Positions 7,675 to 15,520 of a stretch of 32,567 nt of DNA are shown here, piece by piece. This stretch comes from Acidimicrobiales bacterium (lineage in GTDB: Bacteria; Actinomycetota; Acidimicrobiia; Acidimicrobiales; SZUA-35), in the NCBI GenBank assembly GCA_013003535.1, contig JABDIY010000059.1, positions 1 through 32,567 on the forward strand. Reading direction: 5' to 3'. The notes beneath the pieces are model-generated. The model made no database searches. It saw nothing but the letters and a program-made list of their open reading frames with translations, and was not told the origin of the DNA. The position numbers and the translations under genes were made by a program. Numbering within the stretch: position 1 is the first letter of the stretch; each line of letters opens with the position of its first letter.

Positions 7675-8549
7675 GCAAACGGGCATTGACGGTCGTGGAC
7701 TTGATTGAGCTGTCGGCAGCCGAACGCGGCTGGAAACCAGGCCTCATGCTTGGCGATGAGACAACGCTCATGAACGAATATGGTGCCGGCCGAAGCGTGC
7801 TCCGGCAAGCCATTCGACTGGCCGAGCACCTCGGCGTTGCATCCATGCGGCGCGGTCGTAGCGGTGGGCTCACCATCGCTGTGCCCTCACCCGGTCCAAT
7901 GGCCCTCTCACTCCGAATCGCTTGGTCTCAGGCCCGCTTGGTCCCCCGAGCCGTTGAACGGTTGGAGGATCAAATCAACGACTGGGTCACATCCGCCCCA
8001 CCGGGCGCAGAGGTTGTGGGCACAGCTGTGCTCATGGCATCGGAGCGGTACAGGGTCCCCGCTCCAGCGCCCTGGAAGAGCGACGGAACCGACCGAAACC
8101 CGGCCAAACTGGGCGAGCAGATCGCCAGCCAGCTGTTGGCCAGCATCTTCGATGAGCCCATGGACGCTGACGTTCTAGGTTCAGAGGCCCAGCTGATGAA
8201 AACCCACCACGCCGGTCGCGCCGCCCTACGCGAAGCCGTACACATCCTCGAACTCCATGGGGCCGCCGCCATGCAACGCGGCCCCGGGGGCGGGCTCCTC
8301 ATCCTTCACAAACCAACCAGTGGGGCCATCCCTCGCTCGCTCCGGGCACAACTTCGTAGTAAGGGACTGTGCGACGATCAGATTTGCTTGGTGCTCAACA
8401 GCCTTCTCGTTGCGCTCCCTGACAATGACAGTGTGCCCGCGGCCGCGGCATTACGTCTCGGCGCTCAGGAACTACGAGCCGAGTTGGCAGTCCAGCCTCC
8501 CTTGGAAGAGGCCATCGACCTCCGGGTGGCGCCGTCTATCGGTGGATAA
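7671..8549 (+). CDS. Regulator with two tandem GntR-like winged-helix domains
   Basis: This 292-residue protein carries two copies of a GntR-type DNA-binding domain and no recognised FCD or UTRA effector domain. Copy 1 spans about residues 10-70, with LMNEYGAGRSVLRQAIRLAE and then MRRGRSGGLTI as the wing. Copy 2 spans about 150-212, with LMKTHHAGRAALREAVHILE and MQRGPGGGLLI. Each is followed by a helical stretch of 60-80 residues that is also loosely similar between copies, so the whole protein looks like an internal duplication of about 145 residues, a covalent dimer. It is divergent from the CYP124-like gene, which it may regulate (inference). The ATG at 7671 overlaps the stop of a seven-codon upstream frame. 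Confidence 0.75.
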   Translation: MSKRALTVVDLIELSAAERGWKPGLMLGDETTLMNEYGAGRSVLRQAIRLAEHLGVASMRRGRSGGLTIAVPSPGPMALSLRIAWSQARLVPRAVERLEDQINDWVTSAPPGAEVVGTAVLMASERYRVPAPAPWKSDGTDRNPAKLGEQIASQLLASIFDEPMDADVLGSEAQLMKTHHAGRAALREAVHILELHGAAAMQRGPGGGLLILHKPTSGAIPRSLRAQLRSKGLCDDQICLVLNSLLVALPDNDSVPAAAALRLGAQELRAELAVQPPLEEAIDLRVAPSIGG

Positions 8550-8607
8550 ACCGATTGCCAATCGTTCACAGCGGCGAAATCATGCCGATCGGGGAGACGG
8601 AGTTGTT

Positions 8608-8622
8608 AGACTTCACAAGTCT
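8608..8622. repeat. Short inverted repeat just upstream of tRNA-Asn
   Basis: AGACTT and AAGTCT are separated by 3 nt and end 3 nt before the mature 5' end of tRNA-Asn. It may be part of the tRNA promoter or a processing structure in the precursor; nothing more can be said from sequence. Confidence 0.3.
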
Positions 8623-8625
8623 CAA

Positions 8626-8701
8626 TCCGGGGTAGCTCAGTTGGCAGAGCAACCGACTGTTAATCGGTTTGTCGTGGGTTCGAGCCCCACCCCCGGAGCC
8701 A
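8626..8701 (+). tRNA. tRNA-Asn (GTT anticodon)
   Basis: A full cloverleaf is present. The acceptor is TCCGGGG paired with CCCCGGA and discriminator G at 8698. The anticodon stem ACCGA/TCGGT encloses CTGTTAA (anticodon GTT), and the T arm is GTGGGTTCGAGCCCCAC. The terminal CCA (8699-8701) is encoded, unlike in the two other tRNAs here. It precedes tRNA-Met by 45 nt on the same strand. Confidence 0.96.
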
Positions 8702-8746
8702 CGTTTATCTACGCCCACCGGGCTCGCCCGTGCGGGTGTCCCCCTT

Positions 8747-8820
8747 GGGGCGGTAGCTCAGTTGGTTAGAGCACGGCACTCATAATGCTTTTGTCGTGGG
8801 TTCGAGCCCCACCCGCCCCA
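8747..8820 (+). tRNA. tRNA-Met (CAT anticodon), probably elongator
   Basis: The acceptor is GGGGCGG paired with CCGCCCC and discriminator A; CCA is not encoded. The D arm GCTCAGTTGGTTAGAGC and T arm GTGGGTTCGAGCCCCAC are standard. The anticodon loop is CTCATAA, with CAT as anticodon. Position 1 pairs with 72, so this is not initiator tRNA. The anticodon stem has a C-T mismatch at 27-43 and a G-T pair at 28-42. A CAT anticodon modified by TilS would make it tRNA-Ile2, which cannot be excluded by eye. Confidence 0.88.
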
Positions 8821-8824
8821 CAGT

Positions 8825-8971
8825 AACTCCCTCCGGGGGCCGCTCAAACGCCGCGGAAGCTCTGCCTTCGGCACTGCAACAAATCCTCGGCAACGGCCCG
8901 CCCGACTGCTCAAAAACTCCCTCCGGGGGCCGCTCAAACGCCACGGACACTGCAATTCCCTCCGCGGCCTG
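8825..8971. repeat. Direct repeats of a GC-rich 28-bp unit after rpoD
   Basis: Two identical 28-bp units begin with AACTCCCTCCGGGGGCCGCT and continue CAAACGCC; they lie at 8825-8852 and 8915-8942, 90 bp apart. Similarity continues for about five more bases (CGGA). A shortened, diverged copy (AATTCCCTCCGCGGCCTG) ends at 8971, at the rpoD stop codon. The stretch lies between tRNA-Met and rpoD and holds no convincing gene. It may be a dispersed intergenic repeat that has seeded here more than once, or contribute to rpoD transcription termination. Confidence 0.6.
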
Positions 8972-10183
8972 TCAGTCGAGGTAGCCGCGGAGTTTGTCGG
9001 AGCGGAGAGGATGGCGGAGCTTGGCGAGGGTTTTGTTCTCGATCTGGCGAATCCGTTCGCGGGTGACGCCGAACTCCCGACCTACCTCTTCCAGGGTTCG
9101 AGGGTGACCATCATCGATCCCAAACCGCAACTTCACCACTTCGGCTTCGCGCTCAGACAGCTCCTGCATCACTTCCGAAACTGCCTCGGCCAAAAGGTGA
9201 CGGGCTGCAACGTCCATTGGTGTTGCGCCGCCGTCGGGTATGAAGTCAGCCATTGAGGAGTCGTCGTCACCCACCGGCGAATCCAAGCTGAAGGCTTCTT
9301 GGCGCACGATGCGCATGATCTCTTCAACGCGCTCCTCGGTCATGTCCACATCTTTGGCCAACTCAGCCAGAGTTGGCTCTCGCTCGAGCTTCTGGTTGAG
9401 CGTCCGTTGTGAACGAACAACACGATTCATCGACTCCACCATGTGCACCGGCACCCGGATGGTTCGGGACTGGTCTGCGATCGCTCTGGTGATCGCCTGA
9501 CGAATCCACCATGTTGCATATGTGGAGAACTTGAAACCTCGGGCGTAATCGAACTTCTGTACGGCCCGCATCAGACCCAAGTTGCCTTCCTGGATGAGAT
9601 CGAGCATCGGGACGCCTCGACCCGTATACCGCTTGGCGATCGAGACGACCAGTCGAAGATTTGCGGCCGTGAGATCGTTATTGGCTCGCTCGCCATCGGC
9701 CACAATCCGACGAATTCGGCGCCGTTCAGCCGGGTCCAGTTGATCCCAACGGCCCGAGATCACCAGTTCGGTTTGCTCCTTCGATTGGGCCGCCCCCTGC
9801 TCGATGCGTTTGGCCAATTCCACCTCCTCACTGGCAGCCAGGAGAGGAACCCGTCCGATTTCTTTCAGGTACATCCGGACCGGATCAGACGAACCGGACG
9901 CCCGGGCCACGGCCTGCGCCGCGATAGCTGCTGAATCGGGCCGTCGGCGCCGACGAGAGGACCCGGGCGGTTCTACGGCAACGCTTTCCTCTACCTCGTC
10001 GTGATCGAAGGGAATCCGCTCCTTGGCCAGGAACTCCTCCACCTCGGAAAGCAGTTCTGGGGTCAGAACGATGTTGTGCATGACTTCAACTACGTCATCG
10101 GGAGTGAGCGTTCGTCCCGCCTTGGCGCGCAGCCGGAGTCGGTCCTGATGTTCCTCGCTGAACACAAAACTCAACTCCGTCAT
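8972..10183 (-). CDS. rpoD: Principal RNA polymerase sigma factor (sigma-70, RpoD/SigA type)
   Basis: Directs RNA polymerase to housekeeping promoters. Region 1.2 begins at [17 protein letters not shown]. Region 2 has [16 protein letters not shown], then [20 protein letters not shown] and [16 protein letters not shown] for -10 recognition and melting. Region 3 follows with RVPVHMVE. Region 4 has [17 protein letters not shown] and [20 protein letters not shown] for the -35. The N-terminal part is a shortened, acidic region 1.1 followed by a basic SSRRRRR stretch. At 403 residues it is compact for a primary sigma. It starts with ATG 4 nt after the dnaG stop, so it is in the glyS-dnaG-rpoD operon. 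Confidence 0.96.
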   Translation of the reverse strand: MTELSFVFSEEHQDRLRLRAKAGRTLTPDDVVEVMHNIVLTPELLSEVEEFLAKERIPFDHDEVEESVAVEPPGSSRRRRRPDSAAIAAQAVARASGSSDPVRMYLKEIGRVPLLAASEEVELAKRIEQGAAQSKEQTELVISGRWDQLDPAERRRIRRIVADGERANNDLTAANLRLVVSIAKRYTGRGVPMLDLIQEGNLGLMRAVQKFDYARGFKFSTYATWWIRQAITRAIADQSRTIRVPVHMVESMNRVVRSQRTLNQKLEREPTLAELAKDVDMTEERVEEIMRIVRQEAFSLDSPVGDDDSSMADFIPDGGATPMDVAARHLLAEAVSEVMQELSEREAEVVKLRFGIDDGHPRTLEEVGREFGVTRERIRQIENKTLAKLRHPLRSDKLRGYLD

Positions 10184-10187
10184 CTGG

Positions 10188-12047
10188 CTAACCGGCCTCC
10201 TCAGACGTTGACATTAACCACGCTAGCAAGTCCGCCACCGTCTGTTCTTTCGTAGTGGCTTCACGAAGTGCTTCTTTGGTAGCCTGGAACCACCGCAACT
10301 CGGCGGTGAGAGCTTCCATGTCTTGCCCGGTCCCGGTGTGGTATTGGCGCATTCGCTTGTCCTTTTCGACAGCGAGGAAGCGGCCCCACAACAATGACGC
10401 CACGTCCACGGGGTCAGCGTCGGTGGACTCCACCGATAGCCGGTACAGCAGTTCCGTTGACTCCGAATCTGCCAGTTCGATGACCCGATTGATATTGCGA
10501 TGCTCGGTGATGAGTGCGTAGATGTCGCCAAGATGTTGCTCGGTGAAAAGCTCAGGCACCACCAAGCCAGCGATCTCGTCGGTGCGATGGAGCACCAGAC
10601 GGAGCGCCTCCAATTCGGTGGCCGGAACCGGCCTGGTGGCACGGGCGAGTGTTGAGACAACCCCACCCCGACGCTCTGCATCAGGGGGTTGGTTGGCGAC
10701 GGCCCGGTTGTTCCCGGTTGCGTCAGAACCCGAACGGCCCACTGCGGTGCTCCGCTCCCCCGGTTTGCGTGGTGTGGCCCGCTTGAGCATGGCTCTGATC
10801 GTGTCGGGGGCCATCTGCGTGTGATCAGCTATCTGCAAGGCATAGGCGTCCTGCACCAGAGCGTCGGGGTGTTCGACAAGGACGCTCAACGCGTCCTCGG
10901 CGGCTCGGGCTCGGCCCTCCACCGAATCAATGGAGGCCGCTTTCAACACCCGATTGACCCGGAACTCCAGGAATGGTCGGGCCTCGGTCACAGCCTGAGC
11001 CAACTGCTTCGGGTTGGACAGCGCCAGATCACCCGGATCGACACCCTCAGGAAGGTCGACCACACGGACGTCCAGATCGTAGGTGCGCTCCCACGCATAG
11101 AACTTCTCTGCCGCGGCCTGGCCGGCCTTGTCACCGTCGAAACTCAACACCACTCGACTGCCAAACTTCTTGAGAAGCTTCACGTGTTCTTCGGTCAGGG
11201 CGGTCCCGCACGTTGCAACAGCCCGGGGCACACCGGCGATGTGGTACCCGATGACGTCGGTGTACCCCTCGCAGATCACCACTTCCCCGGCGTTGACAAT
11301 GTCGCTCTTGGCTCGGTCCAACCCATACAGCACGCCGCTTTTGTTGTAGACCACCGAGTCCCGACTGTTGATGTACTTCGCGCCCTCGCCTCCGGGCATG
11401 ACGCGGCCGCCAAATCCAACCGGGTTGCCTTGCGCGTCAGCGATGGGAAACAAGATCCTGCCGCGAAACCAGTCTTGTTGTCGATTCCGACGGTTTACCA
11501 GGCCCAACCCAGAATCGGTGAAGTCTTTATCTGAGGCCCGCAGGTGTTTGGCCAGCGCATCCCACTGGTCGGGGGCCCAGCCGATCTTGAACTGCCGAAC
11601 CAGCTCACCGTTGAGCCCTCGCTGACGGAGATAGGCCCTTGCCGGCGCCGCCTCGGGACTGGTGAGAAGCAGTTCGTGATACCAGTCCGCAGCCTGACCG
11701 ATCAGCTCGGACAGCTTGGCTTTCCGTTGCCGATCCTTTCCTTGACCGGCATCGGTATAACGGAGTTGGAGGCCCATCTTCTGGGCGAGCCACTCGACCG
11801 CGCCCACGAAATCAAGGCCCTCTTTCTCCCGCACGAAAGTAATGACATCGCCTTTGGCCTGGCAGCCGAAGCAATAATACAGATTGTCGGCGGCGTTGAC
11901 CGAGAACGATCCGGAGCGTTCGGAATGAAACGGGCAAAGTCCGGTGAAACGGGTGCCACTGCGTTTGAGTTGGGTGTAACCACTGATGACCTGAACGATG
12001 TCGGAGTCCTTCCGCACCCTGTCAAGATCGTCGTCGTGTATCCCCAC
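10188..12047 (-). CDS. dnaG: DNA primase
   Basis: Synthesises the RNA primers for chromosome replication. The N-terminal CHC2 zinc-binding domain has C38, H41, C59 and C62 (CPFH...CFGC). The TOPRIM catalytic domain has [14 protein letters not shown] with catalytic Glu260 and FDGD at 303-306. The C-terminal part is the variable helicase-interacting region. I chose GTG at 12047 (619 residues): the family N-terminus ([19 protein letters not shown]) begins immediately after it, and TATCCT lies 6 nt upstream. The frame is open to 12128, but that extension overlaps glyS and is low in similarity. It lies 52 bp after glyS and 4 bp before rpoD. Confidence 0.95.
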   Translation of the reverse strand: MGIHDDDLDRVRKDSDIVQVISGYTQLKRSGTRFTGLCPFHSERSGSFSVNAADNLYYCFGCQAKGDVITFVREKEGLDFVGAVEWLAQKMGLQLRYTDAGQGKDRQRKAKLSELIGQAADWYHELLLTSPEAAPARAYLRQRGLNGELVRQFKIGWAPDQWDALAKHLRASDKDFTDSGLGLVNRRNRQQDWFRGRILFPIADAQGNPVGFGGRVMPGGEGAKYINSRDSVVYNKSGVLYGLDRAKSDIVNAGEVVICEGYTDVIGYHIAGVPRAVATCGTALTEEHVKLLKKFGSRVVLSFDGDKAGQAAAEKFYAWERTYDLDVRVVDLPEGVDPGDLALSNPKQLAQAVTEARPFLEFRVNRVLKAASIDSVEGRARAAEDALSVLVEHPDALVQDAYALQIADHTQMAPDTIRAMLKRATPRKPGERSTAVGRSGSDATGNNRAVANQPPDAERRGGVVSTLARATRPVPATELEALRLVLHRTDEIAGLVVPELFTEQHLGDIYALITEHRNINRVIELADSESTELLYRLSVESTDADPVDVASLLWGRFLAVEKDKRMRQYHTGTGQDMEALTAELRWFQATKEALREATTKEQTVADLLAWLMSTSEEAG

Positions 12048-12053
12048 AGGTGC

Positions 12054-12059
12054 AGGATA
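12054..12059 (-). promoter_or_regulatory. -10 box of a leaderless dnaG transcript
   Basis: On the minus strand TATCCT is followed by GCACCT and the dnaG GTG at 12047. This would be a promoter inside the glyS-dnaG gap, giving dnaG-rpoD an expression route independent of glyS. No -35 is recognised. Confidence 0.45.
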
Positions 12060-12099
12060 GGCGACCCCTGTGACCCCCGCTCCACGGAATGCGCACGGA

Positions 12100-13422
12100 C
12101 TACAGGTTGTCCCGTAGCCACTGGACAACCCCAGTGATGGGAATCCGGACCTGCTCCATGGTGTCTCGATAGCGAATGGTGACCGCTTCGTCGTCGAGCG
12201 AGTCGAAATCGAACGTGACGCAATACGGCGTGCCGATCTCGTCCTGACGGCGGTATCGGCGGCCGATAGCCTGTGTCTCGTCGAAATCAGTGCTGAAATG
12301 CTCAGCCAACTCGCTGAACAGCTTCTGTGCCGGCTCCATCAGCTGCGGCTTTTTCGACAAGGGCAAGACAGCCACGGTGAACGGGGCGATGGAAGGATGA
12401 AGGCGCAGGACAGTGCGTTCGTCATCGTTCACGGTGTCGGTGTCATAGGCCGCCATGAGGAAGGCCATCATCGTTCTGGTGGCACCCGCAGCCGGTTCAA
12501 TGACGTAGGGAACGTAGCGAACTTCGTTGGCTTGATCGTAGAAATCGAGCGCCTTGCCGGAGTGTTCGGCATGCTGCTGGAGGTCATAGTCGCCCCGGTT
12601 GGCGATCCCCTCCAGCTCACCCCAACCCCACGGGAAGAGGAATTCAATGTCGCTCGTACTGGAAGAATAGTGACTCAGTTCGTCATCTTCGTGCGGCCGC
12701 AGCCGCAGCAGGTCCGGGCTGATCCCTAGTTCGATATACCAGTTGAGACGCTCGTTGCACCAGTACTCGTACCACTTGGCGGCTTCATCGGGCGGAACGA
12801 AATATTCCATTTCCATCTGCTCGAATTCCCTGGTCCGAAACACGAAATTTCCCGGCGTGATCTCGTTTCGGAAACTCTTACCGATCTGGGCGATACCGAA
12901 CGGAGGCTTCTTTCTCGTGGAGGTCTGAACATTGGCATAGTTGACGAACATTCCCTGCGCCGTCTCCGGCCGCAGGTAGGCATCGGCTCCGGAACCGGTC
13001 ACCGGACCCGCTTGGGTCTTGAACATCAGATTGAAATTGCGGGCCTCGGTGAAGGAATCAGTGCTGCCGCAGTTTGGGCAGGTCCCGGGATCGTTCAACG
13101 TGTCTTCACGAAAACGCTGACCGCACTCTCTGCAATCCACCAGAGGGTCGGTGAAGTTCTGAAGATGACCCGACGCCTCCCAGATCTGGGGGGGACCCAG
13201 GATCGCAGTGTCGAGTCCAACCACGTCGTGGCGGCGCTGAACCATCGTCCGCCACCAGGCATCCTTGACGTTGCGGAGCATCAGAACACCCACGGGCCCG
13301 TAGTCATATGTTGACCGAAAGCCCCCGTAGATCTCGGCTGATTGGAAGACGAAACCTCTGCGTTTACAGAGGTTCACCACCTGATCGAAGAGTTCTGGTT
13401 TTGGGGAGGGTCCGTCGGACAT
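12100..13422 (-). CDS. glyS: Glycyl-tRNA synthetase (dimeric, class II)
   Basis: Charges tRNA-Gly with glycine. It is the alpha2 type of about 440 residues. Class II signatures include RPETAQGMFVNY (151-162) and the motif-2 loop KSFRNEITP (182-190), with a C-terminal anticodon-binding domain (TVAVLPLSKK onward). A zinc-ribbon insertion has C97, C100, C115 and C118. The start chosen is ATG at 13422, because the family N-terminus (SPKPELFDQVVNLCKRRGFV) follows directly and a TAGCCT box lies exactly 7 nt upstream. The frame is open to TTG at 13449, which is less likely. First gene of glyS-dnaG-rpoD and divergent from the RDD gene. Confidence 0.95.
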   Translation of the reverse strand: MSDGPSPKPELFDQVVNLCKRRGFVFQSAEIYGGFRSTYDYGPVGVLMLRNVKDAWWRTMVQRRHDVVGLDTAILGPPQIWEASGHLQNFTDPLVDCRECGQRFREDTLNDPGTCPNCGSTDSFTEARNFNLMFKTQAGPVTGSGADAYLRPETAQGMFVNYANVQTSTRKKPPFGIAQIGKSFRNEITPGNFVFRTREFEQMEMEYFVPPDEAAKWYEYWCNERLNWYIELGISPDLLRLRPHEDDELSHYSSSTSDIEFLFPWGWGELEGIANRGDYDLQQHAEHSGKALDFYDQANEVRYVPYVIEPAAGATRTMMAFLMAAYDTDTVNDDERTVLRLHPSIAPFTVAVLPLSKKPQLMEPAQKLFSELAEHFSTDFDETQAIGRRYRRQDEIGTPYCVTFDFDSLDDEAVTIRYRDTMEQVRIPITGVVQWLRDNL

Positions 13423-13429
13423 GGGCAAA

Positions 13430-13435
13430 AGGCTA
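13430..13435 (-). promoter_or_regulatory. -10 box of leaderless glyS transcript
   Basis: On the minus strand TAGCCT, then TTTGCCC, then the ATG of glyS at 13422. There is no ribosome-binding site. This is the likely main promoter of the glyS-dnaG-rpoD cluster. Confidence 0.5.
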
Positions 13436-13509
13436 ACCCGTCGGCGCAAACACCCACGGTCTCACGAACTATCCAACTTTTCTGCGCAAAAAACGGGCAG
13501 AGTAGAGGG

Positions 13510-14700
13510 GTGATCACACCTTCCCAAACCGATGTGCTGCCCCGTCGCATCGCTGCCTCCGCAGTTGATCTTGGGTCGGTTCTACTTATCTGGGGCATCG
13601 TCCTCTACCGCTTGGCGGTCCGCTTCCAAATCAGCAATCGAAGCCCGGAAGGTCGTCCGATCTATTCCGAGTTCCAGAGGCGGCAACTGGAGGCGATCGA
13701 TGAAGGACTGAACTTCGGAACCACAATTGGTGATTACTACTACTCCCTTCACGGCCGAGGCCTTGTACTGAGCGCGCTCTCTCTCCTGATCTTTTCGTTG
13801 ATCGCGTGGGTGCTCATCCCTGCCAACACGGGTTGGTCGCTTGGCCACCGGGCGCTGAACCTTCGAGTCACCGACCTTCACGGGCAGAAACCGCCTCTCG
13901 ACAGCTACCTCCGGAGGTACTTGGTTGGCGTGGTCGATCTCTTCCCGTTCGTGGTGCCCGGTCTGCTGGGGTGGGTGATTGCGTCACGCAACGAACGCCG
14001 ACAACGAATTGGCGACCTCACCGCCGACACGGTTGTGGTCGATGCCGCCGATGCAGTGATATTCGAGGGTCCCGAAGTCACCACCACCGTCATCCGCGGG
14101 GCAGACAAAGATTCCGCCGCCAAGGGTGTCGTCGTGGCTTCCAACCGCGGGATCACAGATGCGCCAGCCCCACCGGAGAGCGACGATTTGATCAGCGTCG
14201 ATCTCGACCGAGCGCTCACCGGAATCGGTTCCGCAGACTTCCCCGTTCTCGACTTGGAGGAAACCGCATCGGTGCCGATTGTTGGGTCCGACGCTCTCAC
14301 CCCCGATCCGGTGCCCTCCCCTGCTACTTCCAGTGGTCTCAGCGAGTCCACCACCGATCACGAGATCGAAGTGATTACCGATCGCGACGACCCGCTTCCC
14401 CAAAGCACCTACGCATCCGAGTGGCATTTCCCCGAATCTGCAGACGCCCCCGTCTGGACGCCCGACTCCACCACCAACCGAGGTCCATCACCCGCCGCCA
14501 CCGAATCGCCATCGGAAAAACGAGAGGCTGACGCGTCCACATCAACGGCTGCCGCGTCCGCATTGTCGGCTGGCTTGGGTAAGCCGGTATGGAACGAGGA
14601 GTGGTCGGCGTGGCTCTATTGGGACGCCAACGGCAAGCGTTGGCTACGGCACGACGAGGCCAAGGGTTGGGTACCGATCGAGGACACCCAGAGCGTTTAG
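13510..14700 (+). CDS. RDD-family membrane protein with acidic linker and Trp-rich C-terminal module
   Basis: The N-terminal 180 residues form an RDD domain: PRRIAASAVDLGSVLLIWGI as the first membrane helix with its Arg-Asp signature, a second helix around LSALSLLIFSLIAWVLIP, SLGHRALNLRVTDLHG, and a third helix ending at IASRNERRQRIGDLTADTVVV. A long Ser/Thr/Pro/Asp-rich linker of about 160 residues follows. The last 30 residues (WNEEWSAWLYWDANGKRWLR, then HDEAKGW) look like a small Trp-based module similar in style to DUF2510. RDD proteins are of poorly defined function, some linked to ion transport. The GTG at 13510 is chosen since the helix starts soon after; CAGAGT lies 6 nt upstream. 396 residues. 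Confidence 0.75.
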   Translation: MITPSQTDVLPRRIAASAVDLGSVLLIWGIVLYRLAVRFQISNRSPEGRPIYSEFQRRQLEAIDEGLNFGTTIGDYYYSLHGRGLVLSALSLLIFSLIAWVLIPANTGWSLGHRALNLRVTDLHGQKPPLDSYLRRYLVGVVDLFPFVVPGLLGWVIASRNERRQRIGDLTADTVVVDAADAVIFEGPEVTTTVIRGADKDSAAKGVVVASNRGITDAPAPPESDDLISVDLDRALTGIGSADFPVLDLEETASVPIVGSDALTPDPVPSPATSSGLSESTTDHEIEVITDRDDPLPQSTYASEWHFPESADAPVWTPDSTTNRGPSPAATESPSEKREADASTSTAAASALSAGLGKPVWNEEWSAWLYWDANGKRWLRHDEAKGWVPIEDTQSV

Positions 14701-14718
14701 GTGGCCGACAAGTAGCGG

Positions 14719-14724
14719 TACGGT
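14719..14724 (+). promoter_or_regulatory. Possible -10 box for uppS
   Basis: TACGGT lies 6 nt upstream of the uppS GTG at 14731, in the 30-bp gap after the RDD gene. No ribosome-binding site is seen, so uppS may have its own leaderless start as well as read-through from upstream. Confidence 0.35.
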
Positions 14725-14730
14725 AAGACG

Positions 14731-15423
14731 GTGATCGACCCTGAACGCATCCCCGTGCACATCGCATGCGTGATGGATGGCAACGGGCGTTGGGCGAACG
14801 AACGGAACATGGTTCGCACCGAGGGGCATGCTGCCGGTGAACAAGCGCTGGTCGATGCCGTTGATGCGGCCCTCGAGCTAGGCGTGTCGTGGCTCACTGT
14901 CTACGCGTTCAGCACCGAGAATTGGCGTCGGCCAATATCTGAGGTGCGTTATCTCATGAATTTCAATGAACAGCTTTTGCTCCGGCGCCGGGACGACCTC
15001 AACGCCAAAGGTGTTCGCATCAGATTTGTAGGGCGGCGCGATTGGCGGATCCCGCGGAAACTATTGCGTCGTATCGAGGAAACCGAAGCGCTCACGGCAG
15101 GGAACGACACGCTCACACTGTCAATAGCCTTCAATTATGGCAGCCGCGCCGAATTGGTGGATGCCGTCAAGGCACTGAACGAGGCCGGGGTGGAACCGTC
15201 AGAGGAGGCGTTGTCGGCTCGGATGTACGACCCCGAAATGCCCGACGTGGATTTATGGGTGCGGACCTCAGGCGAACATCGCATATCCAACTTTCTCCTT
15301 TGGCAATCGGCCTATGCTGAGTTTGTCTTCGTCGACGCCTTTTGGCCAGACTTCGGGCGCGACGAGATGTTCGCTGCGGTCACAGAATTCCAGCGGCGCA
15401 CGCGCCGTTTCGGCGGGCTCTAA
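14731..15423 (+). CDS. uppS: Isoprenyl (undecaprenyl) diphosphate synthase
   Basis: A cis-prenyltransferase that elongates isoprenyl diphosphate with isopentenyl diphosphate to form the lipid carrier for cell-wall synthesis. The catalytic motif HIACVMDGNGRWA (10-22) carries the essential Asp16 and the following phosphate-binding residues. YAFSTENWRRP is the second signature, and LWVRTSGEHRISNFLLWQSA with YAEFVF and FWPDF are the C-terminal signatures. At 230 residues it is slightly shorter than UppS of E. coli. Chain length of the product is not readable from sequence; actinobacteria often have two such enzymes. Located between the RDD gene and recO on the same strand, as is common in Actinomycetota. 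Confidence 0.94.
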   Translation: MIDPERIPVHIACVMDGNGRWANERNMVRTEGHAAGEQALVDAVDAALELGVSWLTVYAFSTENWRRPISEVRYLMNFNEQLLLRRRDDLNAKGVRIRFVGRRDWRIPRKLLRRIEETEALTAGNDTLTLSIAFNYGSRAELVDAVKALNEAGVEPSEEALSARMYDPEMPDVDLWVRTSGEHRISNFLLWQSAYAEFVFVDAFWPDFGRDEMFAAVTEFQRRTRRFGGL

Positions 15424-15461
15424 CACCGCTTCGGCTCCCCGTCATTTCTCGGTGAGAAGCG

Positions 15462-15467
15462 TAGGAT
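15462..15467 (+). promoter_or_regulatory. Upstream copy of the recO -10 box
   Basis: TAGGAT lies 6 nt before GTG at 15474. As part of the first copy of the tandem duplication it would start a leaderless transcript whose first start codon is out of frame with recO. Confidence 0.4.
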
Positions 15468-15508
15468 CGCAGCGTGGCTCTCTATCGTGACCAGGGTGGT
15501 GAGAAGCG

Positions 15509-15514
15509 TAGGAT
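15509..15514 (+). promoter_or_regulatory. recO-proximal -10 box
   Basis: TAGGAT lies 6 nt before the in-frame recO GTG at 15521, with no Shine-Dalgarno sequence between. It is in the second copy of the 47-bp duplication. Confidence 0.45.
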
Positions 15515-15520
15515 CGCAGC

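Noticed and set aside
8825-8942. CRISPR array from the 28-bp repeats
   Set aside because: Only two full copies 90 bp apart, with part of the intervening sequence itself similar, and no cas genes nearby.
8758-8955. Small minus-strand frame covering tRNA-Met and the repeats
   Set aside because: It runs antisense through a tRNA gene; its repeated RRLSGPRRE-like peptide merely reflects the DNA repeat.
10689-11534. 281-codon open frame opposite dnaG
   Set aside because: Shadow of dnaG, whose zinc and TOPRIM motifs are intact on the minus strand.
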